DNA of 64,000 nucleotides. Source: Ceratobasidium sp. AG-K. Its lineage: Eukaryota; Basidiomycota; Agaricomycetes; Cantharellales; Ceratobasidiaceae. The translations under genes and the position numbers were made by a program. The DNA lies in NCBI GenBank assembly GCA_037039685.1, contig JAWNGF010000006.1, positions 2,480,001-2,544,000 on the forward strand, read 5' to 3'. How positions within the stretch are numbered: the stretch's first letter is position 1; every line of letters starts with the position of its first letter. Under the pieces are notes generated by a model. That model searched no databases, was not told the origin of the DNA, and saw only the letters and a program-made list of their open reading frames with translations. Below are positions 20,795 through 33,352 of the stretch, piece by piece.

Positions 20795-20879
20795 TGACCC
20801 CGCCGTGAATCGAACACGGGCTGCTTCGGATTACAGTTTTAACCACAACGAAGTGTCATGACCACTAGACCACGGGATC
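20795..20879 (-). tRNA. trnH-GUG: tRNA-His (GTG) with intron
   Basis: The acceptor stem GATCCCG pairs with CGGGGTC (one G-U), with discriminator A. The D-arm has TCTAGTGGTCATGAC, and the T-arm CCGTG/CACGG has loop TTCGATT. The anticodon stem CTTCG/CGAAG encloses TTGTGG followed by an intron of about 13 nt (TTAAAACTGTAAT region), as in canonical tRNA introns next to position 37. Confidence 0.85.
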
Positions 20880-23800
20880 CTATCCGGAGCAGCCCGCGAT
20901 TGCAACAGAAACGCAAAATGATATGTAACTTTTTGTGAAATGTGACATCCATTGGAGGACGCGATACCTTACCTCTGCGCTGGACGGAGGGATACAAGGT
21001 CTTTGATTAAGGATAACGAGAAATAGAAATACATGATCTAAAGCATGAAATTACCATAGAGGCTTGGTTCTAAAAAAGCATAACACGGCGAGGAGTGTAA
21101 GGGTATCTGGCAGATATTGTGGGCAATGTCCCCATGACACGAATGCCATGGGATATGCGTGACGTTCGTATCAATTGCGGGTGAGATCCAGATATATTAC
21201 TCCCGAGCCAAAGATGTTGGATGGACGGGTGGTGTGCGTATGTCAGTCTGTGGGTACATTGTCTGAAACATGAGGAATATGCATGAGGTGAGTATAAACG
21301 CGTGAATAGTAGGTGGTGTAACGTTTGCTTAGTTGAAACTAATCAGTCCCACTCTGAAATCGGCCACCCCCCGAGACAAGCTGCTGAAATAGTAAGTCAG
21401 CCCTACATGAAAAGGAGTTGCCGTCCTTCGTTAGTGTATCCAATATACAGACTTGTCCCGCAGCCCAAGCACGAATGCGTGGTGGGCATAGTGACGAACA
21501 TCGCTCCAAGAGTCCACGAAATACAATGTAAAATCAAACATCTACATCAATTTAAGACTAATATGGCCCTACCATAAATCTAGCTTCCGTCCCAAACGCA
21601 CCACGCCCAATAGCGGAAATATGAAGGAAACCGCAACTCATCATCTGTTCTAGAAATCCGTCTTGCAACGATTTTCCCGTCTGAGAGGCGCTTTTGAAGC
21701 TACGAGAGTTGTCATGTCTAATTTCGTATTGCAAGTCCGGGCATAAGGAATTAATCAGCGCGTGTTCTGGTGTGAACACCCGCATGCATTTCCAATGCGC
21801 TGATCGGCGCTTCGCAGGCATTGGTGCATATACTCAATACTTGATATGGGAAGGACAGTCGATGGTAATCATTTTACTAACGCCCATTTATAGGAGCCAG
21901 CACAGATATACCCCACTTTCATTCGTGAGTAGTACTATTCCATTGGCTTCTGGCCGGAATGGATGTTTTATTTCATGTAGTCTGTGGCTATTTCAGTTTA
22001 CTGAGGACCGGCCCGGTACAGCACTAATATAAAACTATCAAAAACGCAGACGTAGATGACTCAGCAAGAAAACACGGAGCCGAGCTGGTGGGTTTATATC
22101 ATAAAGAAACATCATTTGACTCCAATTAGCCAAGTGACGGACGAGGTACTATGAGATACTATGAGACTCAGGAATGTGGGCATTTTTTCACTCAAACTTA
22201 TCGAAGGGGAAAATAGACACTCCACCCACACCAAAATGATGACCAGTAACAAAAGGTTAGCATAATGGTGAAGGTGACGCCTACAGTTGATGGAATTAGC
22301 GTGGGTACAATCGAAGTATCAATAGTCGCACCTTGTTGTGCTGGAATCAGTGTTCACGCTTTACGCTGGCGTTGGTGTAGTTCCATACAATGCCTTTAGA
22401 AGTGTGGTGGAAAGTTGAGCGGGGACAACTTGGATGAGGGGGAGCCATGGTACGTTCAATGGCTGAATGCGTGGGCTCGGGGGCCTGTTGATTGTGGATA
22501 AGCACAGGTTTACTTTGACAAATTACAAGGTTGTGGCCACAAGATTATCGCCACTTACAATGGTGGCACAGTCAACAGTGTATGGGCAACAGGGAGGGAT
22601 GTGCGGGCCATCTCTTTTGAGTTGCTTCTCTCTGTACGAGGATGTAGGGAATGGGGAGGGGGATGAATGGATGTGGTTACGACTGTGAGTGTCAAGTGAG
22701 GGGCTTGGTTTTTGTGCAGGAGTAAATTTTACACTCATACTCTGAGAGCGATGTAAAGGAATGCAAGCTTTGGCTCTTCCCCCATATCTAACTTGATCAT
22801 CAGTGTCCGATGTACGTACAATGATCCGCTATTGCTTGTACTAGACCCAGTCTGTATCCCCAAACTGGTCGTTTAGCTCAATTTAAACCGAACGTATGGA
22901 TGCGTCCTGCCTAAAAGGGATCGATTTATTCATCCCTTACGGGGTGTTAGGCATAGCTTAACTGCAGGTGTGACAGTATGGATGACCGCCATACGAAGCC
23001 TCGCTTATCCTTTGCTAGACACGTAAACCAATAGTCATCTTGCTCCAATCCCCACGCCACAACACGTGTAGTGTTGTATTACGCCCCCATGAATGATTTC
23101 TCACGCCTGTTTATATGCGAAGCGCAGCCCAGTCCACACCGAACTTACTGTATTACTGTGCTGGCAACATCAGCATGTCGCTTATTTCAAAACGCTCGGC
23201 GCTTCATCATATGCATGTCTGCCTGCATTTGATACAGCCGTCCCCTACCTGGAACTAGGTGGACTAGGACATGTAGTACTGTAACAGAGTAACATAATAC
23301 AGCCGTACCCCTTTGGATGAATAACGGTGCTGGACCTACTCTGACCGAAGTTTCTCAACCTTGGGCTCAGCTCACTGACTCGATGTAGGCACCACTCAGC
23401 AAAAACCCAAAAACCTGCAGAGTGCTCAGGAACCCCGGCTTTGCTGAGGAGCATATTCCATTTTTGCTGACGCGGGAAAACAGGGCCAAACGAGCCAGAG
23501 GGACGGGCAATACCATATATGGCAGGCCTCGCCTCTCCACCCAAGGACTCGATCAAGCGCTCCCGCTCCCCCTCGCTATTCGCGAACAGTTCCGCTCTTA
23601 TACGCGCGTATACCATATTTATCACATTGTATACAATATTAAGTTGCTCGTTGCAGACATCACTCAGTATTGGTCTGTCAACCCCGCAACCACTTCATGC
23701 AAATAGAAGCGTATGATGTTATGTACAGCAGCCGTGAACTTCCGCATTCACATGGGGCAACACTTCTAGGGCTCCGCCCAAGTAGTTATGGTCTTTCTGG

Positions 23801-25884
23801 CTCAACGCTCATATGGGGGAGAGTATCGACTGCGTTCAATGACGGCTCGACATCTATGTGAGGTTTATTCACGCTCAGTGCGGTGCGAGTGGCATAGTTG
23901 ATCGGCAGGAGCTCCCATGCCCACCGAAAACGCAATGTCGTGACTCCCTCTACCCGTACATGATCTTCTACCGACATCCTGGGGTGCCACGATCAAAAGC
24001 ACGAGCGGCGTCGTTGGGTGTTGCTGATTCTACAGTTCACCCCGCCTGTGTCACAAGCCCGTATGTTAGCGAGTTTCATCCCGTGCACGCTCGAACGTCG
24101 TGAACCCGCTCCCTCCCGTACTACCGGCGGCGGGACCTGCGCACTATCCAATCCTTATTGTTACACAATCCTTCCCCCCTCGTATAAAGATAGCGACCAA
24201 GCGGGAAGGGGGATCCATTGGGGGTACCCAGGGGTTGGGCCCTGGCCTACAAGTGGGCAGCAGACCGAAAATCGACGCAAGTTTTTGTGGCCGGTCGAGG
24301 CCAGCCAATAGAGCGTGGAAATGTCCACTGGCAGGTGCGGCACAACGAAGGAACTAGGGTTTTAGAATAGATGTAGGGAGGTGTGAAAGTGGTTCGCTTT
24401 AGGTAGGAGTTGCACTCAGTGGCTCCAAAGGACCATCCCTGAGACAAGCATGCATAAGCTAAATTCAACTAGTCAGGATCGAGCTAGAACAAATATTCAT
24501 CTAGAAATATGTATTATACAAGACGATAGTCGGGACGCGTACAACTGGACTTCTCATCTCCACCAAAAGGGTGTCGAACAAAACGAACAACGTTTTGGTG
24601 AGGGTGACGGCTAGGATAGGAGCAATAAGCAACAACATGATTTGGGCATCATAGGTTTCACCTAGTACGCGCCCAGGATGAGTACTTGAAGTCTATAATG
24701 GCCCATCGAGGAGTCCACGAAACAAGGATTTGAACAATGTGGTCATTTGAATGGCTATCAAAGGTGGAAGCCCGTGCGCGTTTCCCGACTGTATGCGGGG
24801 ACTACATGGCCGGCGGGGTGAAGTCAGAATTGGCGGGTCAACGATTATCGAAACGGGCAGCTCCAAATCAGAAGCACTTACACGGCAGGGGGCGGCAGCG
24901 ACGAGTGTACATGAACTACAGGGAAACTTGGACGAGACATCGTGCAAGGTCCAGGTGGAGGACGGTACGCAACCCGTTCGCAAAAGAGGGGAAGGGATTG
25001 AATACGGTAGTGATATTGCTAGACAGTAGCCCGACGAATTTTGTGCAGCAGGGGAGGCCCGGGGTGCGCCCCTCCGTAAAGTGGCGTAAGTGGCGTTCTT
25101 AGCATGGGCTGACTTGACAAGTCGCAACATTTCTGCCCGATTTGACCCAACTTCCGGGATTGTGAGTTGTCCCCTTACCAAACATTCGGGTTGTCTCTTG
25201 CTCGAATGGGTTTGTTGTGCCCTGGATAAATGATCTGAGCTAACCGCTGTCGACGAGGTGGTACCGGAGGGAGGTAGCGATCTCAGCAGCTAGCTCCGAA
25301 CGACTGTGGCGTAAACATGAACTGAGTTCGTAGATCACTTCAATCGAAATGAGCGATTGGCAGTAGAAATCCTTTTCACCACACAACGGTTCATCCGATC
25401 CGACTCCTCACTCAGAAGAGGAGGATGACAACATATGCACCGGATCCGAATGAGTCTCGACGTTGCAATTGTTAGCTATATCACTTAGTCCTATTTGCGG
25501 GAAACTATCCATCTCGGGTAGCATAAAAACGATCGTCACCAAGATAAATTGTCAAATCCCGAGAAAAGAACCAATAAAAGATGGTCCAAATACGTACACC
25601 AGCATAAGCTAAATGTGATTATGAAACAAAAAGTAAACACCAACTGGGGTGTAAGCGCGCCGGACAAGGCGAATCGAAAAATGGAAGAAAGACCAAGCGC
25701 GGAGTGCGACTGGGCACTAGAGCGAAATTATGTTAGAGTCGGAGAAGCAAAAAAGGAGCGGAACCGGCGCTATGCCGTGCAAGGGGGAAATACACCAATG
25801 GATACGCGTATATCTACATCCGAGAGATTCAAGAACAAGTACTACAATTCGGTTGAGCGGAGACGTGAGGGTGGGCGAGGCTAT
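20880..25884. other. Gene-poor 5-kb stretch
   Basis: No frame longer than about 160 codons and none with a recognisable motif on either strand. The most protein-like frame is 23245-23625 (-, 126 codons), which lacks an ATG-led homologous core that I can name. There is no long terminal repeat, transposase or tRNA. It could be old repeat remnant or regulatory sequence. Confidence 0.5.
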
Positions 25885-27519
25885 TTATGAAGCCTTGCCG
25901 ACGTCGCTGTATTGTGACGCCTCGCTGTTCACGCTCTTGCGGTACGGGTTCTTGTCTTCGGCGCCGATTGCGGAAGCCGGAGTGAGCCCATCGGCGTTGG
26001 AGGGTGCGTACAGGGTACGCATGCCTTGAGGGACCGGCTGGACTCGGGCCTGCGTTCCTGGCCTGAGCATATGCGTGCATCATGGCGTCTGGCGAAGAAT
26101 TGGGAGCGAGCATCGGCATGGCACCCGTCGGTGAGACAACGCTATGAACCGCTGCAGGGGGCTCGATTTCTTCGACTCCTCCATAAGCGAGAGCCATGCT
26201 ATCCGGGCGGACGATAAAGTCATCGGAGCCATTGTTCTGGCCGGTGCGGAGATCTGGGGCATATAATTAGTCCGAATTAATTTTGTCCAGGGAAAGGCTC
26301 ACGAGTCGCAGCAGGCATTTGCAAGATATCGTCTCGAAGGTCGCCGTCGACGCTTGGGCGGCCTGTTCCTGGCCTTGAGCAACCTTGGCGCGGATTTCAT
26401 CGGCGCTCAACGAGAAGGGACCGCTGGTTTGAGTGGGGCTCATTTCCATCTCGTCCGGAGCGGTGGTAGCGTTGTGGAACGCGCGAGTGGGGGTACCATG
26501 CGAGTGCGCAGGACGCAGCGAATCACCGATTGAAGGACGGGAGTCGCCGGCAAAACTGACACGGCTGATCCGGTCCGAAGGGGTAAGGGACGACAGCGCG
26601 CGGGGCCGAACTTGGCCCATTTCGGGGCTAGAACCGTACGACGACGGGTGTACGTTTGGCTCGCCATAGCGTGCTCCGATCCCAGCCTGACCGCTCTCGT
26701 TCGCAAACGTCGACGAGGGGCGCCCTTGTTGACCCATGTGTGTGACGTACCAACTCGAGGCGCGAGTGTTGCGGTTCCCAACGCCAGATGGACGCCCGCC
26801 ACTGACCCAATCCTTGGAAGCAACCGACATGCGCTTGTCCATAGCCTGCGACCAACGTTGACGCTTCTTGGCCTCCTTTTTCCGGCTGAATTTGACATAG
26901 ATCACCAGAGCTACCGCTACCGCCAAAATGGGGAAGATTACGGCAGCGGCGAGTCCTCCCTTGCTGAGCCCTCCGCCGTCAAAGTTGTTGTTGACAGTTT
27001 GGTAAACCTCGTCAGGGGAAGCGGTGTCTGTTGCTGCTGCCGCACCTGTAGCCGAAGTCGCATCATAGTGAGCGGTCCACGAAGGGCCAACCGGCAAGTC
27101 GGACAGGAAGAGAGGGGTACCAGCAGCGACGAATGAGAGTTGGAGGCTAACGGTCGCAGTCGAATTCCACCACTTGGGTTTAAGGACGTCGGTATAGGTC
27201 CCTGCCCCAAAGTTGACCTTTTGCCAAACATGAATGGCGCTGCTACGAGTGGTGTTGGGCGCGGTGAGGTAAATGTCGATTTGGGAAGGAGGGTCGGATA
27301 CACAGGAGGGCGCCCAAGTCATTGTGAATGTCTCCTGGAGGCCGTCGATCGACACTCCCGCAGCCGGGGCAGTATAAAGCGCACAGTCTATGCAAAGTTA
27401 AGCTGGAGACAGTAACGCCGACTACACTACTAACCGGCTCGCTTGTCAACAACCCGCTTAGCCATCTTGTTGTGCGCCCCCGGGTGCCCGATGCGGACAT
27501 TACTCAGATCAAAAGGCAT
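25885..27519 (-). CDS. Single-pass membrane protein with cytoplasmic Ser-rich tail
   Basis: Not a named family. Exon 1 starts at 27519 (MPFDLSNVRIGHPG) and splices to CALYTAPAAGVSIDGLQETF, then an extracellular-type beta-rich domain of about 100 residues with N-glycosylation sequons. A Ser/Thr/Ala linker leads to one transmembrane helix (GGLAAAVIFPILAVAVALVI) followed by basic stop-transfer residues (KFSRKKEAKKR). The remaining 250 residues are Ser/Pro/Gly-rich. Architecture resembles fungal cell-surface sensors, but no WSC or Mid2 signature is visible. No clear signal peptide precedes the ectodomain, so the true start may be an upstream exon: a hydrophobic stretch (VLPAILFLLFVTTT) is encoded near 27640. 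The C-terminal part needs two frame changes (about 26345 and about 26070), only partly explained by one intron. Confidence 0.6.
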
Positions 27520-27797
27520 GTTGGAAGGTTTGGTTCAAGAATAAAAAAGAAAGACAATCGTAAAGACTGGAAGGTTGATACCACGGGTTATTCGTTCAGT
27601 CGCCGGACGGCGGGGGAGAGTCGAGGTTGTGGTCACGAACAAGAGGAAAAGGATAGCCGGAAGGACCCCAGACACCGTGCCCTTGGTTACCCTCTCATTT
27701 CATCCTGGCGCTAACCCGTTGCGTGCGTCTGGACTTCGTTTGCGGGTCCAGAAGACTGTCCGACAAAGATATTGTTCTATAGATACATTGATGCAAT

Positions 27798-30118
27798 CTA
27801 AACCTTGCCATCCCCACTCGAATTTTCATGTTGCTCGACGCTGGAACGGTCCTTTGAACTCTCTGGCTGACCTGCTGCCGTACCCTCGCGAGTATGCGCA
27901 CGATGCACAACTTCTGGGTGTTCCGCTTGCAACCTGGCGAATGCCTAAATTGACTGGTTCAACAAAAGACCCCGAATACCCCAACCAAGGAACGCACCTT
28001 CTCAGCCTCCCATGCGAAAACACTATCCGCGCTAAACAACAAATCCATTTCTTCAAGTGTGCGCTGGTTCGTCTCGGGGTAGAATGCCCAAACGAATGGG
28101 ATGCTGAGGACGTTGCACGCTCCGAATACGTACAATGTCTTTTCGTTGATCGCATTGAACATGACTGGTGTGAGAAGCGTGAGCCACCCGTTGCCAATTG
28201 ACCATCCCACGACACCTGTTGAATGGAGGCAAGGTATCAATCTCGGATTAATTAGGCAAGAGTGCCAAGATACTTGCTTACCCCAAGAATTACCGCGGGC
28301 TCGACATTCAAGAGGGAAAATTTCAGTTGGGTATAGCCATGGGACTGTCAACCACGTCGCTCCGAATACAACTTGGGGGCCTAGTTAGTATGGTTTCTGA
28401 CAGATAGGCACTGATTTACTCACATGTATACAGAAATACAAAGAACGCGGCAGCGCCACCGTACTGTGATTGCTTGCTCGTTCCGGCAGCGTCAAAAGTT
28501 AATCTTGAGAAGCCTCCTGCGAGGAACATGGCGATGCCCTGTCCAACGGCTCTATTACGGCGTAAGTAGCGTTCCAAATCGGGGCCATCATAACAGCCTA
28601 CCCCCAATAAAGCGTCCAGCGCCGCCCAATCTTGTCCAGAGTGTATACAGCAACCAACGTCGATAACATGTATGTGATGTTATTCACTCCAGCGAGCAGA
28701 TTTGACTTTTCCTGAGTGTATCCGGCACCTGCAATATTCTGTCAGCACGCGGACCTAATAAACTTCTCGCCATAAATTACCTGAGAAAATTCTCGGCGCA
28801 TATACGGTAACAGCGGCAATCCCGACCCTTCAACCCACAAACTAATCAACGCTCCTTGCCAAACCACGAAACAAAATGAACCTACCACTCCTGTACGATT
28901 TGCAACCAAACCACCAACTGCACCCTCCTCGCCACATGCGCTCCCGGCCTCCCACGGCCCAACAACATCCCAATATACGAGTTGTCACCAACGCTCTGCT
29001 TTCCATCTACGTCCACACCCTTTTCGAGTTGCACAACCGCTTCAATTTCGTCGGCTTCTTGACGCGCTGCGACCGGGTCCACTCGGAGTCGTTGGAGGAT
29101 GTACTCGGCATCGGCTCGACGGCCGGATTTAATCAGCCAACGAGGCGATTCGGGCATAAGGTTCACGACGAGGGCCAAGATGATGAGCGGGATGATTTGG
29201 AATGCAATTCTGTGGGGTAATGCGGGTTAATCGTTCTTACAGTGGCGGGGAAGCCGGGACTCACGGGAACCTCCATCGGAACTGGGTTCTTCCACCGTCA
29301 ATAAATGACAGCCCGTACTCTAGCCAATACGCAACCACGACACCAAAAATATTGAGCGTGAACTCTTGGGCAATAAACGCCCCGCGAGACGAAAAGTCTG
29401 AAATTTCTGCCGCCCAAACCTACCCAACCGTCAGTCACCTCAAACAAAACCGATATTACTACTCACTGGCACAATCGCATTCAAGTGCCCAGTCCCAACC
29501 CCATTAATTAGCCTCGCGCAGACCATCCAAGGCACATTCTGAGCAGAACACTGCAGGGCGGCACCAAACACCGACCACACGCATCCGACCATAACCGTCT
29601 TGACACGCCCAATCGAGTCGCCGATCACCCCTCCGAGAAGACAGCCGATAAGAGTACCTATCCGTGAGGTTAGGCGAGACCCGGGAGGGTTTGATGAATG
29701 GGGAAAGAACTCGCCAAGGTAGTAGACCGCTACAATCCCTCCTTGCTTTGCGGAGTTAGTGACTACGGGGATTCCGTCCTCGCCGACATAGCCGTATTTC
29801 ATAGTATTGATACTGGAAAAGGGTTAGTGGTAGTAGGAAGGGTCATTATTGGGCTTACTAGTCTTCGCTGTTGTTTACTCCCGACATCATCCTGCATATA
29901 TTCGTCAGACATTGCTGCACAGAGATTCAGAAACGCGCAAACCCTTGGTCATAACCGAAAAAGAAAATGGATACACAGCATACTGCATTAAAAGCCGTCC
30001 TAAGTGAGAAAGGGTAAATTTGCCATATCGCACATAATTTTTGAACTCACAAGAGCGACTTGCCCTGCAGTCGATTCGTGGCGGAAAACCGCTTGTGTGC
30101 CAGCTTGGACGTCTCCAT
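27798..30118 (-). CDS. MFS sugar transporter
   Basis: At least nine exons join in frame from METSKLAHKRFSATN (ATG at 30118) to ENSSGDGKV (TAG at 27798-27800). Landmarks of the sugar-porter subfamily appear in order: FFFGYDQGMMSGVNN in TM1, GGVIGDSIGRVKTV (loop 2-3 motif), LINGVGTGHLNAIVPVW, MPESPRWLIKSGR at the middle loop, LDKIGRRWTLYWG, PTEIFPLECRARG and FYPETNQRTLEEMDLLF. Twelve membrane helices are expected and the length (about 530 residues) is normal. It should import hexose or a related polyol/quinate at the plasma membrane; substrate cannot be told from sequence. Its 3' end faces the membrane-protein gene that starts at 27519 on the same strand. Confidence 0.9.
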
Positions 30119-30797
30119 CGTTCAAGAGAGTCAACTGATACCTTGTGACAAAGCCAAGGAGCCATCTATATATACGATTCTTGGGCATTTCATCTTCGTA
30201 GCCGAACAGCCCAAAAGAACTCTATCCGACGGAGCAAGTACCATTCACGGACGAGCGAATCCCGATGACATCATCCGCCGGCTCTATAAGCTTAAATTGT
30301 CCGGGAAATGTCGGTACCATCGCCGAGATAAACAAACATTCAAAAGGCAATATTCCTCCACGCAACTTGTGTATGATAAGTTGGTACTTGAGCGTCTTCG
30401 CCGCTGTCGTACGGCCCAAAAGCTAGCTTTTCACGGGATTCTGTTGTCCGCATTCTTGGCGTATGGGTTGTACCGTGCCGCGGAGCGAGTGAAATCCGGA
30501 CCATGACATTCAGATTTCGGCGAATCGGGTGTCGAGCTGGCACATAGTTAAGGAGTTGATATTGGTAATGCTAGCGTTGAAAAAATAATAAACGAGCCAG
30601 GTAGCATTTATCACCAAAACTCGCCTGTTATCCGTGAACGGGCACTCACCGAAGGTCAAAAAATATACAGTTTGCATTTAAAGTTTAGTCCTTACAATTC
30701 CAACACCGCCGTATTCCGATTTAAATGCGTCAAACTGAGTTTAGGTCCACAGTGGGTTCATAATAACCTTTTAATGATTAAAGCCTAAAGCGGGTAT
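30119..30797. other. Intergenic, promoter of the MFS transporter
   Basis: A plus-strand open frame to 30506 ends in a hydrophobic segment (AFHGILLSAFLAYGLYRAA) but lacks an ATG start and overlaps the transporter 5' end. I do not call it. Nothing else is seen. Confidence 0.4.
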
Positions 30798-32152
30798 CTA
30801 CGAACTCGACTGGGCAGCTACAATCTGCTCCCAAAGCATTCGCCTCTTTTCTTGCTCCGTAAGTGATGAAGGCGGCGGGGGCGGAGGATCCAAGGGCAAA
30901 GGAGGTGGTGAAGGTGGGAGTGGAGGTGCTGACGGGGGTGGTGGAGGTGGTGGAGGTGGTATATCCAGAGCGGGTAGTGGGCGAGAAACCAGAGAAATGG
31001 GAAGTCGCTCCGATTGAAACAATGTCGTACGGTAGTGTGCCCAACGCCGAGGCGGAAAAGGCAGTGAGTCTGGCGGCGGCGGTGAGGGTGATGGTAGGTC
31101 ATCTGTCGGGGGCGGAAAGTCTGGAGGCGGTGGAGGATCGTCTACGGGAAACGGTGGTGGCGGAGGTATGGGGGTTGGTAATGATGATGATGCTTGTGCT
31201 GACGTTGCAACTGTGGGCGGCTCTGCCGATGTAGTCGTGGGCGCTAGTGTAGGGGATCCCGACATGGTAACGGAAAGAGTTTCCGTTGAGCGCTCTTCGG
31301 TCGCGCGAGATACAGGACCAGAGGGCATTCCCAATCCATTATCCAAAGAAGCTGTCTCCAGCTTCGGTGAACCGGGTCCGTCGCCTTCATATATGAATAG
31401 TAAAGGGGCCCCATCCGCCCGTTCGTACTCGCTCGTACTATTGATTCTTTCCACAACTTTTACTCGAGGATCTTCATAGTCCGATTAGAAAATATCGAAC
31501 TTAATCGAACTGATAGTACGCACCAACATCGGAAACCCAACCTGGAGGATACCCCCAATCACACATTGCAAAATACCAAGGCAGGTCCTCATTCCCACCA
31601 TTATAGTCTTCGTTCAAACCAAGACTCCGTCGCATCAGACCGCCCCTCACAAATCCAGGTTCGAAGGTCTGATTAAACTCCATCCGTTGCTTATACATCT
31701 CTTCCGCTTCATGAAATCGCACCGGCCGGGAAGTATTCCCTCCTCGAGAGCCGTAGTCCGCACGTGCCAGTGAGATATATTGTGGGTCTCGTTTGTACGG
31801 GCAGTCGGGGACAATATGGGACGTAGACATGCAGTTGAAACACTGTTTTGTGCCTCGTTGAGTGTAGTCTGCATCTGGGTCGTAAGGAGGTTCGTCGTCT
31901 AGTTCGGAGTCCGGTGATGCGCCAAGGGCGTTGGATTGTTCAACAGCAGTGATATATTGAGTTGTCGGTACTGGCCATGCAGTCATAGCAGAAGTGTCGA
32001 TAAAGAACAAATGATCTTCGTCTGTAATTGGCTCTTCTCCCTCTGAAAGCTCCATCCCTGCATCTGAGGGACGCAGGTTAAATGAAGCCGTGGTCATTAG
32101 TCCAAACACACTCACCATCGACCTCCTCCTTAGCTCGCATCCCAACATCCAT
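30798..32152 (-). CDS. ZCCHC8-like zinc-knuckle/PSP protein (NEXT-type RNA surveillance)
   Basis: The start at 32152 gives MDVGMRAKEEVDDAGMELSE across one intron. A CCHC knuckle of pattern CX2CX4HX4C (CFNCMSTSHIVPDCP) follows at about residue 80. Next is a PSP motif: FEPGFVRGGLMRRSLGL then LPWYFAMCDWGYPPGWVSD, whose GYPPGW core is diagnostic. A second intron joins VSDV to DPRVKVVERIN. The C-terminal 200 residues are rich in proline runs and end LTEQEKRRMLWEQIVAAQ. ZCCHC8-type proteins scaffold the Mtr4 helicase and an RNA-binding partner for nuclear exosome targeting; that role is inferred here. The start lies only 4 nt after the stop codon of the upstream glutaredoxin-like gene on the same strand, which is unusual for a nuclear genome. 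Confidence 0.8.
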
Positions 32153-32156
32153 ACTA

Positions 32157-32554
32157 CTAATCTTCGCCGCCCTTTCCAAGCGCAGCCTGCGTCTCCTTCC
32201 ACTTTTCCAAAAACGGCCGCACGGTATTCGCGCCCCAACGACCCTTGGCGATCTCGACGTTGTCCAAATGAAGCGCAGGGATCCAATACACGTAACGGCG
32301 TTTCCAGCGCTCTTGTCCAGGTGATTGGATGTCGACGGTCGTTAGTTCAAAGTTGTGCTGAGGGATAGTGTGAGTTGGGTCAAATGGTTGGGACGGCAGC
32401 GAACCTCTTTTCGGAGCGCGTTGAGCTCGGCTTTGGCAATCTAATATAGCGCATGAGTTGGTCTTATCTATGAAAGAGAACTAGTATGACGTACGTCGCA
32501 AAGCGAGCACTGCGGTCCGGAGAAGAGCGTCAATCGTGGTAGACGAATTGGCAT
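32157..32554 (-). CDS. Glutaredoxin-like (DUF836-type) small protein
   Basis: Three exons: MPIRLPRLTLFSGPQCSLCD, then IAKAELNALRKE, then HNFELTTVDIQSPGQERWK followed by RRYVYWIPALHLDNVEIAKG and a helix ending GKGGED (TAG at 32157-32159). Length (about 100 residues), the CxxC active site (CSLC) in the first helix, and the cis-Pro in WIPALHLD all fit the thioredoxin-fold glutaredoxin-like family found in mitochondria of fungi. Introns are GT-AG. The gene is present as remnants in both downstream duplicate units (about 38311-38666 and about 44871-44990). It is transcribed towards and practically abuts the ZCCHC8-like gene. Confidence 0.85.
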
Positions 32555-32719
32555 CGGTGGCAGAGGTTGATCGTGGTTGGCGATCAAAAACTAAGCGCCG
32601 AGGCGGAAACGGAGTTTGGATTATGACGACACGCCCCCATTGGGGCGAGTCGCTTGGCTAACCATAAGGAGATAACCAATGATAAATGGTTGAGGGGCAA
32701 TGGTCCATCTGAAAACGAT

Positions 32720-32724
32720 AAAAA
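32720..32724 (-). terminator. Pol III terminator of tRNA-Glu copy 2
   Basis: Five T residues on the minus strand just after the tRNA. Confidence 0.65.
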
Positions 32725-32725
32725 G

Positions 32726-32797
32726 CTCCGATACTGGGAATCGAACCCAGGGCTATCGCGTGAGAGGCGATAATGTTAGCCACTACACCATATCGGA
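32726..32797 (-). tRNA. trnE-CUC: tRNA-Glu (CTC), copy 2
   Basis: Base-for-base identical over 72 nt to the copy at 19039-19110, with the same cloverleaf and CTC anticodon. It belongs to duplication unit 1; its counterparts in units 2 and 3 are decayed. Confidence 0.95.
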
Positions 32798-33352
32798 ATA
32801 CAGTAATACAATGACAACTGGCCGGTCCATGAGGTGTTATGGACGCTATATATCGCGACTGTTGCATCATATAGCGCCCATCGCGCTAGGTACACTCGCC
32901 GGCGTTTCCTGACGAAAAGATTGAGACGCTGACAACTACCAAAGCGGTAATGTAAATGCGCCGACTAGGAACCCCATTGATCGGGGCGGTTGGGCAAAAC
33001 CCAGGATGTTCAGGTTTGATTTGAGCTGGGGTGATGGATGATGGATGTGGACCTGAACTGGGTGGCCGGATAGCCGAGGAATGAATTGATCCAATAGGAA
33101 TGGAGGAATCCAACTGTATTTACGAACTTTGTTTGCCGAGACACGATATGCTAGCGTTCCTCAGGCAAAGGCCCCATGTACTTCGGTGTTATTCACAGTA
33201 TCTATACCGAGCGGTCCTTGTGTGTACATATTGCATGAACCCAGCAGTTCACTTCGCAACACCTATACCATTCTCAAGTGATTCGTATACCTACACGGTA
33301 TGGGTATGGGCTTTAGATTCGATGCGACGCAACCATAGGGTACATACCCAGA

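Noticed and set aside
23245..23625. Minus-strand 126-codon frame in the gene-poor block
   Set aside because: Protein-like composition but no family resemblance, no flanking exons and no other support.
24693..25181. Minus-strand 162-codon frame
   Set aside because: No motif, overlapped by equally long frames on the other strand, composition not coding-like.
30060..30506. Plus-strand frame with a hydrophobic C-terminal segment opposite the MFS transporter 5' end
   Set aside because: No ATG start, overlaps the well-supported transporter start on the other strand, and no recognisable motif.
30863..31234. Plus-strand Val/Glu/Gly-rich frame
   Set aside because: Antisense of the proline runs in the ZCCHC8-like gene.
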